DNA from: a virus
Strand: one strand, 5' to 3'
IMG/VR virus record: IMGVR_UViG_3300020119_000032
Span: 1-48,040 of that record
Length of the DNA stretch: 48,040 nucleotides
This document shows positions 6,170 to 13,649 of the stretch, in pieces; the first letter of the stretch is position 1; the number at the start of each line of letters is the position of its first letter. Below the pieces are notes generated by a model, which saw only the letters and a program-made list of their open reading frames with translations, was not told the DNA's origin and searched no databases. A program made the position numbers and the translations under genes.

Positions 6170-6213
6170 CCACCACCATCAACCCGCCGCCCTGCTACTG
6201 GAGCTTGGGGTGA
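6166..6213 (+). CDS. Possible 15-codon mini-gene
   Basis: An ATG overlapping the previous TGA (ATGA) opens a 15-codon frame with a Thr/Pro-rich start and a TGA at 6211-6213. It fits the coupling pattern but is too short to judge from composition. It could be a degraded gene remnant or a re-initiation relay to the GTG at 6233. Confidence 0.25.
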   Translation: MTTTINPPPCYWSLG

Positions 6214-6232
6214 AGCGGGAACGGAGCCAGCC

Positions 6233-6553
6233 GTGAAACTGTTTACCGTTACTTTTGAAGGTGAGGTGCTTATTGCCGCCGAGACCCAAGAGGAGGCGTT
6301 AAAAGCCTTCGACAAAGAGGAGCGCTACATTGTAGGCGACATAGAGTTTGATGTGTTTGCCTATGAGGTGCGGGACGTGTCCAAACTCCATGACAGCATT
6401 CTTGATGGGTGGGCTTATGGCGACAATCAGGACATGACAATCCGTGAGCAGTTCGGATTAACTCCTGAACAGATAGAGGCGAGGGAGGCCGAAGAGAAGG
6501 CCCGAGCCGAATTCGAAGCGCACCCGAAACTATTTGACTTGGCGATGGCCTAA
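6233..6553 (+). CDS. Early protein, unknown function
   Basis: A 106-residue acidic protein with a GTG start preceded by CGGAG. The first 60 residues alternate strands and helices (KLFTVTFEGEVLIAAETQEEALKAF), like small phage proteins that open with a 'strand-AxTxEEAL' unit. The last 30 residues form a Glu/Arg-rich helix. No function is assigned. Confidence 0.75.
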   Translation: MKLFTVTFEGEVLIAAETQEEALKAFDKEERYIVGDIEFDVFAYEVRDVSKLHDSILDGWAYGDNQDMTIREQFGLTPEQIEAREAEEKARAEFEAHPKLFDLAMA

Positions 6554-6621
6554 CACCGAATCCCACCTACCCCGCCCACAGGCCTGATTAGGCAGCGTAC
6601 GGGCTTGGCAGGTGGTGCAGT

Positions 6622-6649
6622 CGCCGGGTGAAGCTAACTAGCCCCGGCG
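6622..6649 (+). terminator. GC-rich hairpin before the MazG-like gene
   Basis: The arms CGCCGGG (6622-6628) and CCCGGCG (6643-6649) pair perfectly, with an inner GCT/AGC pairing. The sequence continues CACCCTTTT, a weak U-run. It may partly terminate or stabilise the upstream message; the AAGGAG of the next gene follows directly. Confidence 0.5.
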
Positions 6650-6673
6650 CACCCTTTTCCCAAGGAGCATGAG

Positions 6674-7027
6674 ATGTACCAAGAAGGCGTTGATGGCTGG
6701 ATGAAGGTTTGTTTCGATGAGGAAGTACGCACCAACGTTGAGGAGCGCGGCGACCGGCTTCTAGAGGAAGTTCTGGAGCTTCTACAGTCCAAAGGGTACG
6801 ACCGAACGAGAGTCAGCAATCTAACCGAATACGTCTTCAATCGGCCACCAGGGGAGCCGTATCAAGAAGTAGGTGGCGTTATGGTCACCTTAGCTGCTTA
6901 CTGCACCAGCGTTGGTATTGATATGGAGCAGGCGGGAGCAGATGAACTCAAGCGCATCTGGGATAAGGTCCCTGAAATACAGGCCAAACAACTCAAGAAG
7001 CGGTTGATTCATGCTGGCATAGGTTAA
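6674..7027 (+). CDS. MazG-like nucleotide pyrophosphohydrolase
   Basis: A 117-residue all-helical protein. ERGDRLLEEVLELLQSKGY near residues 25-43 supplies the acidic helix of the MazG/dUTPase-2 fold, and GEPYQEVGGVMVTLAAYC near 58-75 the second metal-binding helix. Related enzymes hydrolyse NTPs or dNTPs to monophosphates, and phage versions are thought to adjust nucleotide pools or ppGpp signalling. The EVGG segment in place of the classical ExxD is typical of the phage branch. An AAGGAG site lies eight bases upstream. Confidence 0.78.
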   Translation: MYQEGVDGWMKVCFDEEVRTNVEERGDRLLEEVLELLQSKGYDRTRVSNLTEYVFNRPPGEPYQEVGGVMVTLAAYCTSVGIDMEQAGADELKRIWDKVPEIQAKQLKKRLIHAGIG

Positions 7028-7152
7028 CAACCTACAGGGCTTTTTTGGTGGAGCGGCCTCACACGCGGTGAGAGGTGGGCGAGCTACGACGCCCTGTACC
7101 ACACGACAGGTAACCAATCCTGCCTCCACCCCTACTTTCAAAGGAGACGGCA

Positions 7153-7395
7153 ATGCCCGACCATCCAAACGCTGTGTACGAAAGCATCAAGAAGCGGTTC
7201 ATGGCGTTACATGAAGAAGCTGTAGACGCAGGCATAACCTCAGTGTTCGGGCTGTCCGTGGACCACAAGACCATCGGCGCGACGGGTGGCGTTCCGTGCG
7301 AGGTGAGCTTTCTAATCCACCTGCTGACAGCGGACCATATGAACCACATCAACGATGAAGCTAATTGGAGCAAAGGCAAAGGAGACGACTTGTGA
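7153..7395 (+). CDS. Early protein, unknown function
   Basis: An 80-residue protein with an N-terminal helix (YESIKKRFMALHEEAVDAG) followed by a strand-rich middle (VFGLSVDHKTIGATGG). AAAGGAGA precedes the ATG. The stop overlaps the next GTG as GTGA. Bases 7028-7152 hold no gene; they contain a small CTCAC/GTGAG hairpin and a TTTTTT run after the previous stop. Confidence 0.72.
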   Translation: MPDHPNAVYESIKKRFMALHEEAVDAGITSVFGLSVDHKTIGATGGVPCEVSFLIHLLTADHMNHINDEANWSKGKGDDL

Positions 7396-7688
7396 CGGTA
7401 GACGACTTCATCCATCAGCTTTGGAAAGAAGGCACTGAAGAAACTATGTCGATGCCGATCACCACGTTCACCCGAGAGCAGTATTGGGCTTCATATCCCT
7501 CATGGTCACGCGGCGGTGATAGAGCATGGAATCGTTACGGTCTCGGCGGCACAGACACGATGCACGCGATCATGTGGTATCAGCACATCCACAAACCGGG
7601 AAGCCGCGAGCATAGACCAAAGATCATCATGGACGCCGTCAAGAAGGCGGCAGAAGCAAAAGGAGACGGCAATGGAGCTTTGGACTAG
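7392..7688 (+). CDS. Early protein, unknown function
   Basis: A 98-residue protein started by the GTG of a GTGA overlap with the gene before it, with GGAGAC as ribosome site. It has a polar, Trp/Tyr-rich centre (YWASYPSWSRGGDRAWNRYG) and a basic helical C-terminus. No family recognised. Its last 17 bases overlap the next gene. Confidence 0.7.
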   Translation: MTVDDFIHQLWKEGTEETMSMPITTFTREQYWASYPSWSRGGDRAWNRYGLGGTDTMHAIMWYQHIHKPGSREHRPKIIMDAVKKAAEAKGDGNGALD

Positions 7689-7902
7689 CTGTTCATGCGG
7701 TGACTGCCTCAAGATCGAGACATCCCGCCACAAGGCAATCATGGAATGTCCTCACTGCGGCGTACAGGGCGTGAAGCGCATGGTACGGCCCAGGGAGGTT
7801 CCTGAGAGACCGTTGGACGCGGCCAAGGGCATTCTAGTGGGGCTGGTGGGGGCGGGCTTGGTATGGGGCTTCCTGTGGCTGTTGTTTGTGCCGAAAGGTT
7901 AA
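7672..7902 (+). CDS. Zinc-ribbon membrane protein
   Basis: A 76-residue protein. Cysteines in CSCGDC near the N-terminus and CPHCG about 17 residues later form a four-Cys zinc ribbon. A basic linker follows, and then one strong transmembrane helix (ILVGLVGAGLVWGFLWLLFV) at the C-terminus. The ribbon would face the cytoplasm if inserted tail-first. The AGGAGAC site at 7661 fits the ATG at 7672. Function unknown. Confidence 0.68.
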   Translation: MELWTSCSCGDCLKIETSRHKAIMECPHCGVQGVKRMVRPREVPERPLDAAKGILVGLVGAGLVWGFLWLLFVPKG

Positions 7903-7904
7903 CC

Positions 7905-8069
7905 ATGCACAACACCACAGTTAATCCAGGATGGGACCACCTTGCTATCTGGCTCGTCAACCACGGTTGGCCCTGTATAGACGAGATCGACACCGAGGAC
8001 CTTACATACATCATCACCACCCACTACGCTGCCTACCAAGAGGCGTGGGAACCGAGGCTGGAGCTATGA
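7905..8069 (+). CDS. Small early protein, unknown function
   Basis: A 54-residue acidic protein, Trp-rich (HLAIWLVNHGWPCIDEID). It starts two bases after the previous stop and ends in an ATGA overlap with the Lar-like gene. No domain recognised. Confidence 0.62.
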   Translation: MHNTTVNPGWDHLAIWLVNHGWPCIDEIDTEDLTYIITTHYAAYQEAWEPRLEL

Positions 8070-8248
8070 CTAAAGCCTACTGCCCGTTCTGCGGATGCTT
8101 AACACTCAAGACGGAACAAATCCTAAGCACGGATGGCGAATGGGCATACTCGGTACGCTGCGTCAATCCTAAATGCGCGGCAATCGGACCATTCAGGGAA
8201 ACCGCAGTTGAAGCAGTAACCGCATGGAACACGAGAATACAGATATGA
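8066..8248 (+). CDS. Lar-like zinc-ribbon protein (restriction alleviation family)
   Basis: A 60-residue protein. CPFCGC at the N-terminus, then CVNPKCAAIGPF and an ending in EAVTAWN, match the small Lar family. Its founding member in Rac prophage lessens type I restriction by altering restriction-modification enzyme behaviour. Many family members are untested, so anti-restriction is a family-level inference. The methylase gene lies 120 bases downstream, which fits a DNA-protection module. Confidence 0.75.
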   Translation: MTKAYCPFCGCLTLKTEQILSTDGEWAYSVRCVNPKCAAIGPFRETAVEAVTAWNTRIQI

Positions 8249-8251
8249 CGC

Positions 8252-8371
8252 ATGTTTCTAATGCATACCGACATCCACCCGTCAGCGTTCTGGTACGTGC
8301 TGCTGCCCGGCTACCGCATCATGGGCTGGGAGTGGGCTGAGAAGTGTGTGGAAGGGTGGAGGAAGCCGTGA
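8252..8371 (+). CDS. 39-residue protein before the methylase
   Basis: A short gene with a Trp-rich composition; its C-terminal half reads GYRIMGWEWAEKCVEGWRKP. Its TGA overlaps the methylase GTG start (GTGA), supporting it. Another ATG at 8245 opens a different, less convincing frame. Function unknown. Confidence 0.5.
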   Translation: MFLMHTDIHPSAFWYVLLPGYRIMGWEWAEKCVEGWRKP

Positions 8372-9231
8372 GCGTAGCAAGTGCCGCACCGAAGAGGCCA
8401 GTACTAAGATACCACGGAGGGAAGTTCCGCTTGTCAAATTGGGTCATCAAGCACCTTCCACCGCATAGGGTCTACGTTGAGCCATTCTGCGGGGCGGCGT
8501 CCATTCTAATGCAGAAGCCACGAGTCTATGCGGAGGTCATCAACGACTTGGACCTCGAGGTGGTGAACCTGTTCCGCATTCTTAGGGATCCGGAACGAGC
8601 GGACTGCCTGCGCCATTTGCTCGAGATCACGCCATTTGCCCGCGAGGAGTTCAACCTATCGTATGAGCCTGCCACAGAGCCTATAGAGGCGGCCCGCAGG
8701 CTGGTAGTCCGTTCCTTTATGGGATTTGGGAGCGCGGCCCATAACCCGAAGCACAAAACAGGGTTCCGCAACAATGCGAATCGGAGCGGAACGACACCCG
8801 CGCACGATTGGGTCAACTACCTGCCGTCCCTCGAGGTCTTCACTGAAAGACTGGCCGGCGTTGTGATTGAAAACCGCGATGCGCTCGAGATCATGCCTAC
8901 ATTTGATGGAGACGAGACGCTGTTCTACGTTGACCCGCCTTACCCGATATCTACACGCAGCATGATACGGTGGAACTCAGAATGTGATCGTTGCTATGTT
9001 CACGAGATGACAGACAACGACCACCGAGCATTGGCATCCGTCCTGCACCAACTAAAGGGGATGGTGGTTCTCAGTGGATATCGGTGCGATTTGTACGATA
9101 CCGAGCTATTCCCAAAGTGGACACGGATTGACCGCGCCTCACATGCTGACGGTGCTCGAGCTCGAGTAGAAAGCCTGTACTTTAACGACGCGGCGGCCGC
9201 GCGGCTATCTCAAGGTAACCTGGGACTGTGA
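8368..9231 (+). CDS. DNA adenine-N6 methyltransferase (D12 class, Dam-like)
   Basis: A 287-residue enzyme transferring a methyl group from SAM to adenine in DNA. RYHGGK near residue 14 is the D12 N-terminal motif (usually K-W-x-G-G-K), VEPFCGAAS near 37 is the SAM-binding motif I, and YVDPPYP near 190 is the catalytic DPPY. Motif order is that of the alpha group. The GTG at 8368 sits in a GTGA overlap; no partner restriction enzyme is present. It probably protects phage DNA or alters host control; target site unknown. Confidence 0.92.
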   Translation: MSVASAAPKRPVLRYHGGKFRLSNWVIKHLPPHRVYVEPFCGAASILMQKPRVYAEVINDLDLEVVNLFRILRDPERADCLRHLLEITPFAREEFNLSYEPATEPIEAARRLVVRSFMGFGSAAHNPKHKTGFRNNANRSGTTPAHDWVNYLPSLEVFTERLAGVVIENRDALEIMPTFDGDETLFYVDPPYPISTRSMIRWNSECDRCYVHEMTDNDHRALASVLHQLKGMVVLSGYRCDLYDTELFPKWTRIDRASHADGARARVESLYFNDAAAARLSQGNLGL

Positions 9232-9288
9232 TGCCTGCCCGCCGCCAAGCTAGCCCTGTGCGTGTGCGGTGGGAGCCGGGTGGACTGA

Positions 9289-9909
9289 GTGATTACTATG
9301 ACTAAGACTAAACGGTTACCAGAAGCAAAGGATGTTGACTACTACTTCGATGGCGGGTGTATGGTCATTCCGTCCAGCAGCCTGCCCGAAGTAAAGTACC
9401 ACGTGACCGAAGACAGTTGCCCTTGTCCTGCATCGGGGATATGCTGGCATATGAAGTTTCGCAAGAAGGTCCGTGAAGACATCATTATGTCGATGCTTTC
9501 CGCTGGCAGTAAAAGAGCCGACATTCTAGAGAGCCAGGGCGATAACTTCCCTGAAATCCGACAGATGCCCGCTGAATACTGGATAGCCGAGCCTTACGAG
9601 TCCGATTTAGTTGATGAAGACGCGGAATCTGACCTTATCAGAAAGCTTGAGGCGGACAAAGAGAAGGTGAAGGCATTTGACGCGCTGTACGTGGCGGAGA
9701 GAGCGGGCTGGAGGCTATCTAGATTAGACCCGGACTACCAGGGAATTTACACGTGCAAGTTGCGCCGGTATTCGAAACCGAATCGCAAGAACAGGTTTGA
9801 AACAACTAACTTTGCAAAAGGGGTTGGTAGTACCGCTGAAAAGGCATTACTCAAAGCGGTAGAAGACGCGCTGGCCCCGGAAGAGGAGGATGAGCCTATG
9901 GATGACTGA
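9289..9909 (+). CDS. Protein with SWIM-type zinc motif
   Basis: A 206-residue protein. Near residues 45-54 CPCPASGICWHM has the C-x-C...C-x-H spacing of SWIM zinc motifs, followed by a Lys/Arg helix. The rest is acidic and helical and ends EEEDEPMDD. SWIM motifs usually bind DNA or protein partners. The gene lies directly before the ssDNA-binding protein, so a replication or recombination accessory role is plausible. A GTG at 9289 with GGTGG upstream or an ATG at 9298 could be the start. Confidence 0.7.
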   Translation: MITMTKTKRLPEAKDVDYYFDGGCMVIPSSSLPEVKYHVTEDSCPCPASGICWHMKFRKKVREDIIMSMLSAGSKRADILESQGDNFPEIRQMPAEYWIAEPYESDLVDEDAESDLIRKLEADKEKVKAFDALYVAERAGWRLSRLDPDYQGIYTCKLRRYSKPNRKNRFETTNFAKGVGSTAEKALLKAVEDALAPEEEDEPMDD

Positions 9910-9969
9910 GCCGCACCCTGGTTCCAAACTAAACGACAAAACTGACTAGAATGAAGAAAGAGAAAACAA

Positions 9970-10578
9970 ATGCAAAAACTGATTACGCCGACAATGGGAA
10001 TCTTTGGCCCCTGTAGACTTTCGTACCTCACTGTATTCAAGCCCCGCATGAACGAGCTGAAGAAGGAAGAGCAGTATTCTGTCGTGCTCCTGTTCCCCAA
10101 GAAGGACAACGACTTCTGCAAGGACGCGAACGCGAATATTCAGTTCGTGGCGCAGATGATCAAGACTGCTGCTGCTGAGAAGTTCGGGGACTCTGTCAAG
10201 AAGTACGAAATACCCATGAAGGATGGCGACGTTGAGACTGACTCTGAGGGCGAGCCTAAGCACCCAGGCTACCGGTACATGCGCGTCATGGCGAAGGTAG
10301 AGTACCCTCCTGTGCTGATTGACGGGAACCGCAGGCCGGTGACTGGAGGCTGGGAGTCGGGCGATTGGGGGATTATCAAGTGCTCCTTCTTCGGATACGA
10401 CTTCCAGGGTAAGAAGGGTGTCTCGGTCGGGCTGAGAGCCATACAGTTCGTTGCCAAGGATGAACCGTTCGGCAGCTCCAGCGACCCGGCTACGGTAGCC
10501 AATGAGTTTGACGAGGTTGCGGGCTACGTCGCGCCGAATTCTTCCACCAGTGACGAAGAGGACGACCCGTTCGCTTAG
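9970..10578 (+). CDS. ssb: Single-stranded DNA-binding protein (DUF2815-like, T7 gp2.5 type)
   Basis: A 202-residue protein resembling phage OB-fold ssDNA-binding proteins: RLSYLTVFKPRMNELKKEEQ, a strand-rich core, GDWGIIKCSFFGYDFQGKKG and VSVGLRAIQFV. The extreme C-terminus is acidic and ends DEEDDPFA, the kind of tip by which SSB and gp2.5 proteins dock replication partners. It would coat ssDNA at forks opened by the DnaB helicase encoded 1.4 kb downstream. The ribosome site is GAAAGAGAA. Confidence 0.82.
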   Translation: MQKLITPTMGIFGPCRLSYLTVFKPRMNELKKEEQYSVVLLFPKKDNDFCKDANANIQFVAQMIKTAAAEKFGDSVKKYEIPMKDGDVETDSEGEPKHPGYRYMRVMAKVEYPPVLIDGNRRPVTGGWESGDWGIIKCSFFGYDFQGKKGVSVGLRAIQFVAKDEPFGSSSDPATVANEFDEVAGYVAPNSSTSDEEDDPFA

Positions 10579-10587
10579 ACTTGAAAA

Positions 10588-10607
10588 GGGGCCGTTAATT
10601 CGGCCCC
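10588..10607 (+). terminator. Hairpin after the ssDNA-binding protein gene
   Basis: GGGGCCG (10588-10594) and CGGCCCC (10601-10607) form a perfect 7-bp stem with a TTAATT loop. It is preceded by AAAA and lacks a U-run on the plus strand, so it may be a leaky terminator or an RNA-end stabiliser. A strong promoter begins eight bases later. Confidence 0.6.
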
Positions 10608-10614
10608 AAACCCG

Positions 10615-10643
10615 TTGACAGAATTGACAGAATAGGCTATAAC
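10615..10643 (+). promoter_or_regulatory. Sigma70-like promoter for the replication sub-operon
   Basis: TTGACA (10615-10620), a 17-base spacer and TATAAC (10638-10643). A second TTGACA (10624-10629) lies within the spacer. The predicted start is near 10650, giving a leader of about 160 bases with a long hairpin before the TTG start at 10810. Confidence 0.75.
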
Positions 10644-10701
10644 TAAAGTACAACTGCATATCGAAAAAGGCCGTGGCAAGCCTAATCTGGAGAACCGATG
10701 G

Positions 10702-10785
10702 ACCCTTTAGTTCAGCGTCTTTTGTGTCACCTCCTCCAGGAGAATTGCCAACGGACGCGAGGCGCTGAACTAAGGGGTTCTTTTT
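10702..10785 (+). ncRNA. Leader attenuator / possible small RNA with long hairpin and anti-SD loop
   Basis: The arms 10702-10717 and 10763-10778 pair over 16 bp with one G-U wobble, and TCTTTTT follows, the layout of a Rho-independent terminator. The loop contains ACCTCC (10729-10734), exactly complementary to the Shine-Dalgarno GGAGGT (10798-10803) of the next gene. Transcription from 10615-10643 would either stop here as an RNA of about 135 nt or read on. This could be an attenuator, a small RNA, or a translational switch. Confidence 0.6.
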
Positions 10786-10809
10786 GTTTATCTTTTTGGA
10801 GGTTTATAA

Positions 10810-11211
10810 TTGGAAACAGCATCACTGCAATTACCCAAAGACTTAATCGAAGCGGCTATCAATCAGCAGCTTAACGTAGCGATGGCCGCCGCGTTTGTGG
10901 ACAAGGACAGGGTTATTCGAGATTGTGTTACGCGTGTCCTAAACCAGAAGGTCAACGAAAAGCTGGAGCCATCTAGCTATAGTTACGACAAACCGTTTGT
11001 TGAGGTTGCGTTAGGCCAAGCGTTGCGGAGGGCGGTTACCGAGTCACTCAAAGAGCAGATCGAACTTTACAAAGAATCTATCAAGGAGCAGCTTGCTTCT
11101 GAATTGGGCAAGAAAAACTCCCCCGTTGTTAAAAAGCTGGCAGCTGCAATGGTGGACGGATTCACAAAAGCGGCAACGGAGAGTTTCCGACTAACCATTG
11201 CAGTGGAATAA
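10810..11211 (+). CDS. Alpha-helical protein preceding the replication initiator, TTG start
   Basis: A 133-residue, mostly helical, charged protein (QALRRAVTESLKEQIELYKE and similar stretches). The TTG start is accepted because a perfect GGAGG lies seven bases upstream and no better start exists. Expression is probably controlled by the leader hairpin at 10702-10785. No domain is recognised; a replication-associated role is inferred from position. Confidence 0.72.
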   Translation: METASLQLPKDLIEAAINQQLNVAMAAAFVDKDRVIRDCVTRVLNQKVNEKLEPSSYSYDKPFVEVALGQALRRAVTESLKEQIELYKESIKEQLASELGKKNSPVVKKLAAAMVDGFTKAATESFRLTIAVE

Positions 11212-11232
11212 CAGCTCTCACCATAAACCAGA

Positions 11233-11991
11233 ATGACTAAATCTGAGAGCTTCACTAAAATGCCTAACTGGTTCTTTGATGAGGGGTACGCTTCGGCAGT
11301 CGGCCCTAACGCCGTATCCGTGTACATGTGCCTTAGAAAGCACGAGAATCGAAACGGCGAGTCTTTCCCTGGAATGACCCGGATAATGGAGCAAACAGGG
11401 CTTACAAAGCCCACCGTTTTACTGGCAATCAAGGCCCTTTTAGCAAGTGGGACTGTCGAGGAAATTAGAGGAAAAGACGTTCCTGGAAAGCACTCTCAGG
11501 CAGTCCTTTACACCTTCTCAAGACCTGACGAACTAGTAAAGGCCCTTTACCGGTCAAAATCCTTTACTAGTAAAGGGCCTTTACCAAACCGGTCAAGTGC
11601 CTTTACCCAACCAGTAAAGGGCCTTTACCAGCCTTACACTATAAAAGACTCTAAGACTTTTAACAAGAGTACGGATAGTACGATTGATACTGATTCTGAT
11701 ACCGAATGGCTATCCATCTTTGAGAACTTCTGGAAGCTCTACCCAAGGAAAGAAAACAAGGCCAAGGCAAAGGACTGGTGGAGAAGAAACAAACCAGACA
11801 AAGCTACGCGCATCCTCATAGGGAAAAGCCTTGAGACTTACAAGAAGACGACCGGGTGGATCGAGGGGTTTGTACCTCACGCTATAACATGGCTCAATGG
11901 CAAGAGGTGGGAAGACGAACCAATGGCCGTAATCAAATCGGGAGAAGCAGCAGTAAATGGTTTCGTTCCAAGGAGAGCACCACGTGATTGA
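11233..11991 (+). CDS. Lambda-O-like replication initiator with internal origin
   Basis: A 252-residue protein. The N-terminal 95 residues form a winged helix-turn-helix (AVSVYMCLRKHENRNGESF, then MTRIMEQTGLTKPTVLLAI), as in phage initiators that bind origin iterons. A low-complexity Ser/Thr/Pro linker (about 100-155) is the part encoded by the iteron cluster. The C-terminal domain has ENFWKLYPRKENKAKAKDWW, a motif common in phage replication proteins that contact the helicase-loading step. The next gene is DnaB, which it probably loads. Confidence 0.8.
   Translation: MTKSESFTKMPNWFFDEGYASAVGPNAVSVYMCLRKHENRNGESFPGMTRIMEQTGLTKPTVLLAIKALLASGTVEEIRGKDVPGKHSQAVLYTFSRPDELVKALYRSKSFTSKGPLPNRSSAFTQPVKGLYQPYTIKDSKTFNKSTDSTIDTDSDTEWLSIFENFWKLYPRKENKAKAKDWWRRNKPDKATRILIGKSLETYKKTTGWIEGFVPHAITWLNGKRWEDEPMAVIKSGEAAVNGFVPRRAPRD
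11505..11629. repeat. Origin iterons inside the initiator gene
   Basis: AGTAAAGGGCCTTTACC occurs twice exactly (11569-11585, 11613-11629) and once with one change (11535-11551). Its half-site CCTTTAC recurs at 11505, 11544, 11561, 11578, 11600 and 11622, with the inverse GTAAAGG at 11536, 11570 and 11614. ACCGGTCAA also repeats. An A/T-richer stretch follows from about 11636 to 11700. This layout matches the lambda-type origin: initiator-binding palindromes then an unwinding region, all within the initiator gene. Confidence 0.8.
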
Positions 11992-13417
11992 TGATCGGGT
12001 TCCACCTTCCAGCTTAGAAGCGGAGCAAGCAGTCATAGGGTCCTGCCTCGTCAACAGAGAGGCTATTGAGACAGCCGCCTCCATCGTCCAACCAAAGGAC
12101 TTCTACAGGAGCGCACACCATGCACTCTACGAGGTTGTCCTTGCAATGGCCGATCGCGATGAACCGGTGGACCTGCTCACTCTTCGAGAGGAGTTAACCA
12201 AGCTAGACGTTCTGGAGAACATTGGAGGAGTTCCCTACCTCTTCCAGCTACAGAACGCGGTCCCATCAGCAGCCAACGTCCGATACTACGCGGAGATAGT
12301 CAAAGGCAAGAAGCTCCGCAGGAACCTGATAGACGCAGCCAACAAGTTAACCGAGGCCGCGTTCAACGGGGAGATAGACGACAAGGCTCTAACCGCTGAG
12401 GCCGGGAAGATTGTCGAGAACTCCCTGGCTGGAGTAAGTGAACAGGATTACGATCCGATTGACTGCATCGTGGCAAAAGCCTTTGAGAAGATCGAGGCCG
12501 CGTTCGATATGGGCGGTGCGCTCACAGGCGTTCCTACAGGATTATTCGATGTAGACAAGGCTACGGCGGGCTGGCAGCCCGGAGAACTAATCCTCGTGGC
12601 AGCACGGCCCGGTGTAGGAAAGACCGCCGCAATCGTCAACACATTCACATCCGCTGCATTAGACGCGGACAAACGAGTGGTTATATTCTCCCTGGAAATG
12701 ACCGGAGTTCAGTTGATGATGCGCCGGATTGCAGCACAGGCGCAGGTTCCCGGTCAGCAGATGGCGCGAGGCGTCATTCTTGACAGCGAGTGGAAACGAA
12801 TCGGTGAAGCCTGCGCGAAGGAGTCGGCACAGAAGATAGACATCATCGACAACGCGGACATAACCATTCAAGGGATGCGCTCCATCCTTCGCAAGATACA
12901 GCGAACCAAAGGCAAACCGGACATTGTGATGATTGATTACCTTGCGCTCATTTCCTCAGAAGGCCACACAGACAAAGAGCACCTGCGAATAGGCGCATTG
13001 ACCCGAAGCCTGAAGAAACTGGCTAAAGAGTTCAAGCTGCCCGTAATCCTTGCTGCACAGGTTAACAAGGACGTGGACCGAAGAGGAGACGGCAGGCCGG
13101 TACTGGCAGACGTGAAAGAGGCTGGAGAGGCTGACGCGGACATTGTGATGTTCCTGTGGCCTGACAAGAAGCAGCCTCAATCGGACAAGGAGAGGCATGT
13201 ATGGCTGACAATAGCGAAGAACCGGAACGGCCCGATGTACGACGTGCCCCTACTATTCAACGGGGAACTCACGACATTCGAGGAAGTCACGGGGTTCGAC
13301 GTAGTAGCAAGTACATCGAAGAGCATAGAAACGGCCCGTCAAATTGCGTCGAAGGACAGCCAAGAGGATTCCACAGATACCTCGAATTCACGAATCGACG
13401 AGTGGTTCAATGACTAA
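11984..13417 (+). CDS. dnaB: Replicative DNA helicase, DnaB family
   Basis: A 477-residue hexameric helicase that unwinds DNA at the fork. The N-terminal DnaB domain starts PPSSLEAEQAVIGSCL. The RecA-like domain has Walker A VAARPGVGKTA near residues 204-214, FSLEMTGVQLMMR, Walker B-like IVMIDYLALIS, and AAQVNKDVDRR with EAGEADADIVMFL toward the end. The GTG at 11984 has AAGGAG eight bases upstream and overlaps the initiator's end; an ATG at 11957 lacks a good site. No phage primase or polymerase is seen, so host enzymes would complete the replisome. Confidence 0.95.
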   Translation: MIDDRVPPSSLEAEQAVIGSCLVNREAIETAASIVQPKDFYRSAHHALYEVVLAMADRDEPVDLLTLREELTKLDVLENIGGVPYLFQLQNAVPSAANVRYYAEIVKGKKLRRNLIDAANKLTEAAFNGEIDDKALTAEAGKIVENSLAGVSEQDYDPIDCIVAKAFEKIEAAFDMGGALTGVPTGLFDVDKATAGWQPGELILVAARPGVGKTAAIVNTFTSAALDADKRVVIFSLEMTGVQLMMRRIAAQAQVPGQQMARGVILDSEWKRIGEACAKESAQKIDIIDNADITIQGMRSILRKIQRTKGKPDIVMIDYLALISSEGHTDKEHLRIGALTRSLKKLAKEFKLPVILAAQVNKDVDRRGDGRPVLADVKEAGEADADIVMFLWPDKKQPQSDKERHVWLTIAKNRNGPMYDVPLLFNGELTTFEEVTGFDVVASTSKSIETARQIASKDSQEDSTDTSNSRIDEWFND

Positions 13418-13649
13418 AGAACAGCTACTCAATGAGGCTCAGGCGGGAAGGCTGCCACGCAGTATGACAATCGCGCTGTGGAAGTGCAGAGGGCGTGATG
13501 TCACTCTCACCAATTCCGATATGAATCAGTTGGTGCTGGAGAGCAAGAGCGACGAGAACTTAGAATTTCTAATGGAGCAGTTAAAGGTAAACGAAAATGA
13601 AGAAGGTAGTGACCGAAGAGCAGAAGGCAAAACTAAGACAGGGGCTTGA
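13410..13649 (+). CDS. Small protein coupled to dnaB
   Basis: A 79-residue helical protein whose ATG overlaps the last eight bases of dnaB. A short internal segment (MTIALWKCRGRDVTLTNSDM) separates two acidic helices. It overlaps the next gene by 53 bases. It could be a helicase accessory factor; nothing in the sequence proves this. Confidence 0.7.
   Translation: MTKEQLLNEAQAGRLPRSMTIALWKCRGRDVTLTNSDMNQLVLESKSDENLEFLMEQLKVNENEEGSDRRAEGKTKTGA

Noticed and set aside
10615-10643. Second TTGACA (10624-10629) as an alternative -35
   Set aside because: It leaves only eight bases to the -10 box, too short for sigma70-type recognition; the outer TTGACA gives exactly 17.
9946-10659. A 237-codon open frame on the minus strand
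   Set aside because: It lies antisense to the ssDNA-binding protein gene, has Leu/Arg/Val-rich shadow composition and no ribosome site; the plus-strand gene is clearly real.
11535-11629. A CRISPR-like array
   Set aside because: Repeats are palindromic, irregularly spaced and lie within a coding gene; there are no unique spacers of constant length.
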